The notes beneath the pieces are model-generated. The model was not told where the DNA came from. It saw only the letters and a program-made list of their open reading frames with translations, and did not search any database. From Glaciihabitans sp. (lineage in GTDB: Bacteria; Actinomycetota; Actinomycetes; Actinomycetales; Microbacteriaceae), in the NCBI GenBank assembly GCA_025465535.1, contig JAODMY010000021.1, positions 37,229 to 101,228 on the forward strand: a stretch of 64,000 nucleotides of DNA, written 5' to 3'. Every line of letters begins with the position of its first letter. Within the stretch, counting starts at the first letter, position 1. Below are positions 62,054-64,000 of the stretch, piece after piece. A program made the translations under genes and the position numbers.

Positions 62054-62983
62054 ATGGGGATCACTGGTCTTGGCGGCGGCATCATGGTCGTGCTCGCGGC
62101 CGGCCTTTGGCTCGTATATCTAATGCCCTCGATGTTCAAGCGTCGCGAGTACGTGGCAGTCGAGCGCACCCAGGTCAGAAGGCAGCAGGCACTCCGAGTT
62201 CTGCAGGAAACCGCCCCAATCCCGGCGGTCGTGCGGGCGAAGGCCATCGTGTCACCGGACGGCGAGGTGACCGATCGCGACAAGCTCGCGGAGGCGATCA
62301 AGCGTTCGAAGGATGCCCAGGTCGCTCGCGAGGCAAGCCGACGGTTCGCGGTCGCATCGGCCGGGCCCGGTCACGCGGCATCCGCTCGGGCGAGGACGAT
62401 GCGCAGGCTCCGTCGCACTCGTTCCATCGCAGCCCTGGTTCTCCTGGCTTCGATTGCGACTTTCGTCGTGCAGGCCTCACTCATGATTTCGACCGGCATT
62501 GCTCCCGCGGCCTGGGGCATCCTCGGATTCTCTTCTGTCGTTGGAGTCATCTCCGTTGCAGCCCTCGCCCGGCTCGCGAGCATGGCCCGTCGCCGCACGG
62601 TGGTGCCGGTTGCGGAACCGGTCGCACGCCCGGTGCGCAGCCGTGTCATCGAGGAGCCCGAGGCCGTTCGTCCGCCGGTCGCCACCTGGACTCCCGTCGC
62701 CATTCCGAAGCCCGTTTACCTCTCGCGCACGGAGGCTCCCGCCCGGCCGGTTGCCCCGGCTGTCGCAGACCCGCAGCTGCAGTTGCTCGCGGCCGCAGTC
62801 GAAGCGGACCGTGCGCTTCGCAAGGCCCAGGAGTCGCCAGAGGTCACGCCCATCCCGCAGCGCCCGGTCGAAGCCCCGGTCGAAGCCCCGAGTCGTTTCG
62901 CGACCATGGGCATCGTGGCTGGCGATGGGGTCGCTGCTCCCGATATCGATGAGGTTCTTCGTCGACGTCGTCGTTCCGCGTAG
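62054..62983 (+). CDS. sepX: SepX/GlpR-like cell-division membrane protein
   Basis: The product has 309 residues from ATG 62054. One N-terminal helix (GGGIMVVLAAGLWLVYLMPSMF) with the RREYVAVERTQ segment is followed by a cytoplasmic stretch, two more helices (about 120-175) and a Pro/Val/Ala-rich tail ending in RRRRRSA. In Streptomyces the homologue SepX supports septum formation and in mycobacteria the gene (GlpR) also sits after galU-moeA-rimJ. Here moeA is missing from the run. Confidence 0.8.
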   Translation: MGITGLGGGIMVVLAAGLWLVYLMPSMFKRREYVAVERTQVRRQQALRVLQETAPIPAVVRAKAIVSPDGEVTDRDKLAEAIKRSKDAQVAREASRRFAVASAGPGHAASARARTMRRLRRTRSIAALVLLASIATFVVQASLMISTGIAPAAWGILGFSSVVGVISVAALARLASMARRRTVVPVAEPVARPVRSRVIEEPEAVRPPVATWTPVAIPKPVYLSRTEAPARPVAPAVADPQLQLLAAAVEADRALRKAQESPEVTPIPQRPVEAPVEAPSRFATMGIVAGDGVAAPDIDEVLRRRRRSA

Positions 62984-63067
62984 CGGTTTCGACTTCTCTG
63001 CTGTTCTCGACGTCCCTGCTGGTCTCAACGTCTGTACTCAACCTGATATCGTTGCTACGCAGTAAAC

Positions 63068-63140
63068 GGGCCCTTGGCGCAGTTGGTAGCGCGCCTCGTT
63101 CGCATCGAGGAGGTCAGGAGTTCGAATCTCCTAGGGTCCA
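63068..63140 (+). tRNA. tRNA-Ala (anticodon CGC)
   Basis: The 73-base cloverleaf is complete: acceptor GGGCCCT with AGGGTCC plus discriminator A, D-arm GGCGCAGTTGGTAGCGCGCC-type, anticodon loop TTCGCAT inside CCTCG/CGAGG, and T-arm GGAGTTCGAATCTCC. The CCA end is not encoded. It lies 85 bp after the sepX stop and has its own terminator. Confidence 0.96.
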
Positions 63141-63146
63141 CTGCAC

Positions 63147-63191
63147 GGACGCGCGATCGGAAGAATTTCCGGTCACGCGTCCTTTTTCTTT
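63147..63191 (+). terminator. Rho-independent terminator after the tRNA
   Basis: GGACGCG (63147-63153) pairs with CGCGTCC (63176-63182), with an inner CGGAA/TTCCG stem, followed by TTTTTCTTT. This is the clearest intrinsic terminator in the window. Confidence 0.9.
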
Positions 63192-63257
63192 GCCGGCTTC
63201 ATTTGCTTGTGGGTCGTGGGGCGCGGCGCCGGAAGGTCCTCGCTGATCGCTGGTTGC

Positions 63258-63263
63258 TAGCAT
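63258..63263 (+). promoter_or_regulatory. -10 box placed for a leaderless MarR transcript
   Basis: TAGCAT lies six bases before ATG 63270 of the MarR gene, and no ribosome site is present. The mRNA probably begins at or within a base or two of the start codon. Confidence 0.4.
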
Positions 63264-63269
63264 TGATTG

Positions 63270-63815
63270 ATGGCCAGGCCCCGAATTGCACCGAAGAGGA
63301 TCGTGGCACTTCCGCCCTCGTTGACACAGTGGCCCGGCTACGTGATGAAGTACGTGTTCGAAGCGTGGTACACGTCGTACGAGCAGGAGATCGCACGGGT
63401 CGGATTGTCGGTCAGCGGATTTCTCGTACTCGTCGTTCTAGATGACGAAGGCCCCGACACGCAGACGCGACTTGCCGAACGTCTCAGCATCGATCGGAGC
63501 GCAATGGTGGCTGTCATCGATGAGCTCGAAGAGAACGGCTACGTAGAGCGGCGTCGGAGCAAGGGTGACCGGCGAACGGTTCCGGTACACGTAACAAAAC
63601 GGGGCTCCAGGATTGCCGCACAGGCCCGCGCTGCGACCGATGCGAGCAATCACAGGATATTTGCAGGATTCTCCCCGAAGGATGAAGAGGTGTTCTACGA
63701 CCTCCTCGTCCGGATGGCGGATTCGGCTGCTCCAGCCCCCGAGATCCCCGGAAATGCGGCCGGAATCGAGCTCGGAGACGAGCCTCGAAAAACGAGCGGA
63801 ACCAGCGAATCCTGA
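63270..63815 (+). CDS. MarR-family transcriptional regulator
   Basis: The product has 181 residues from ATG 63270; a TTG precedes it directly. The winged helix is typical: LDDEGPDTQTRLAERLSIDRSAMVAVIDELEENGYVERRRSKGDRRTVPVHVTKRG. N-terminal residues 1-30 are basic and the C-tail is disordered. There is a good chance it controls itself and the gene starting at 63994 through the repeats in between. Confidence 0.9.
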   Translation: MARPRIAPKRIVALPPSLTQWPGYVMKYVFEAWYTSYEQEIARVGLSVSGFLVLVVLDDEGPDTQTRLAERLSIDRSAMVAVIDELEENGYVERRRSKGDRRTVPVHVTKRGSRIAAQARAATDASNHRIFAGFSPKDEEVFYDLLVRMADSAAPAPEIPGNAAGIELGDEPRKTSGTSES

Positions 63816-63993
63816 GGGCGTTCCCGGCCCCGGAGATTTATCCGCTTGTTCAGAAATCGTTTATTCAAACAACGGTTATTTCAACGTTGGAACTGCTATA
63901 TAGTTGGTCCGTGCCCACGGGGAGCGGAACGCACCCAGGCACCGCGGTAGCGATCTGACCAACGTTGGCCGAACTCCTTCGGGAGTACAGTTC
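63816..63993. promoter_or_regulatory. AT-rich control region at the right edge
   Basis: The gap holds CGTTTATTCAAAC, then CAACGTTG at 63882 and again at 63960 (the second inside CCAACGTTGG), 78 bp apart. A -10-like TATAGT (63899-63904) with TTATTT 17 bp upstream is a possible promoter for the next gene. The twin CAACGTTG palindromes are candidate MarR operators. Confidence 0.45.
63973..63986 (+). promoter_or_regulatory. UUCG-capped hairpin covering a ribosome site
   Basis: ACTCC-TTCG-GGAGT forms a five-bp stem closed by the very stable cUUCGg loop. Its right arm contains GGGAG, the only ribosome site for ATG 63994. Folding would hide that site. Confidence 0.5.
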
Positions 63994-64000
63994 ATGCCGG
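63994..64000 (+). CDS. Start of a gene that continues beyond the window
   Basis: ATG 63994 lies eight bases after GGGAG and is followed by only four bases here. Identity unknown. The promoter-like region and twin palindromes upstream suggest control by the neighbouring MarR protein. Confidence 0.4.

Overview
The window is high-GC DNA (estimated mid-60s percent) from an actinobacterium, most likely a member of the Microbacteriaceae. Supporting evidence: frequent GTG starts, many 4-bp start/stop overlaps, and lineage-typical genes (LytR-CpsA-Psr protein, RamB-like regulator, F420/LLM oxidoreductase, GTP-dependent PEP carboxykinase, DUF6230/DUF6114 pair, and a galU-rimJ-sepX tail). The taxonomic call is inference from gene content. 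No phage, insertion sequence or CRISPR array was seen.

Layout. (1) 1-14.3 kb is a glycan-use locus. It holds a secreted multi-module GH27 alpha-galactosidase (cut by the window edge), a GH36 alpha-galactosidase, two ABC sugar permeases, a GH95 alpha-fucosidase-type enzyme, a lipoprotein sugar-binding protein and a ROK regulator. A converging pair follows: L-fuconate dehydratase and an LLM flavin/F420 oxidoreductase. Together they suggest import and trimming of galactosylated and fucosylated oligosaccharides, with non-phosphorylated oxidation of L-fucose. (2) 14.3-18.4 kb carries an azoreductase/HxlR divergent pair, an LCP cell-wall ligase, an ArsR-SRPBCC fusion regulator with a tandem operator, and a DUF6328 membrane protein. 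(3) 18.4-28 kb is rich in oxidoreductases. Its core is a tight operon of a small membrane protein, a gluconate-dehydrogenase-subunit-3 protein, a GMC dehydrogenase, a ThDP enzyme and an enolase-superfamily enzyme, which looks like an uncharacterised oxidative sugar-acid route. SDRs and a zinc alcohol dehydrogenase flank it. (4) 28-37.3 kb has stress-type accessory genes: a Rho-N-like small protein, GH15, SDR, DUF72, an operon of lipoprotein, Nramp-like transporter and two PRC-barrel-like proteins, NAD(P)H-hydrate dehydratase and a histidine phosphatase.

(5) 37.5-41.8 kb: a DEAD-box helicase, a TetR/MFS divergent pair, and a small gene encoding six 17-residue repeats with a Met fixed in every unit. 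This is the most unusual gene in the window. (6) 41.8-48.5 kb: an NTF2-like protein, a DUF6230/DUF6114 surface operon, an acetyltransferase-amidase-AraC-VOC run, and a RibD-like reductase lying between two long inverted repeats. (7) 48.6-54.9 kb: pckG divergent from a RamB-like regulator (gluconeogenesis/acetate control), a Ser/Thr kinase fused to GAF, and a CHAP cell-wall protein. (8) 55-63.2 kb is conserved core: a helicase-like giant with decayed Walker motifs plus a coupled micro-ORF, mscL, an FmdB-like protein, 5-FTHF cyclo-ligase, galU, rimJ, sepX and tRNA-Ala(CGC) with a clear terminator. (9) The right edge has a MarR regulator and the regulated 5' leader of a gene that starts 7 bases before the end.
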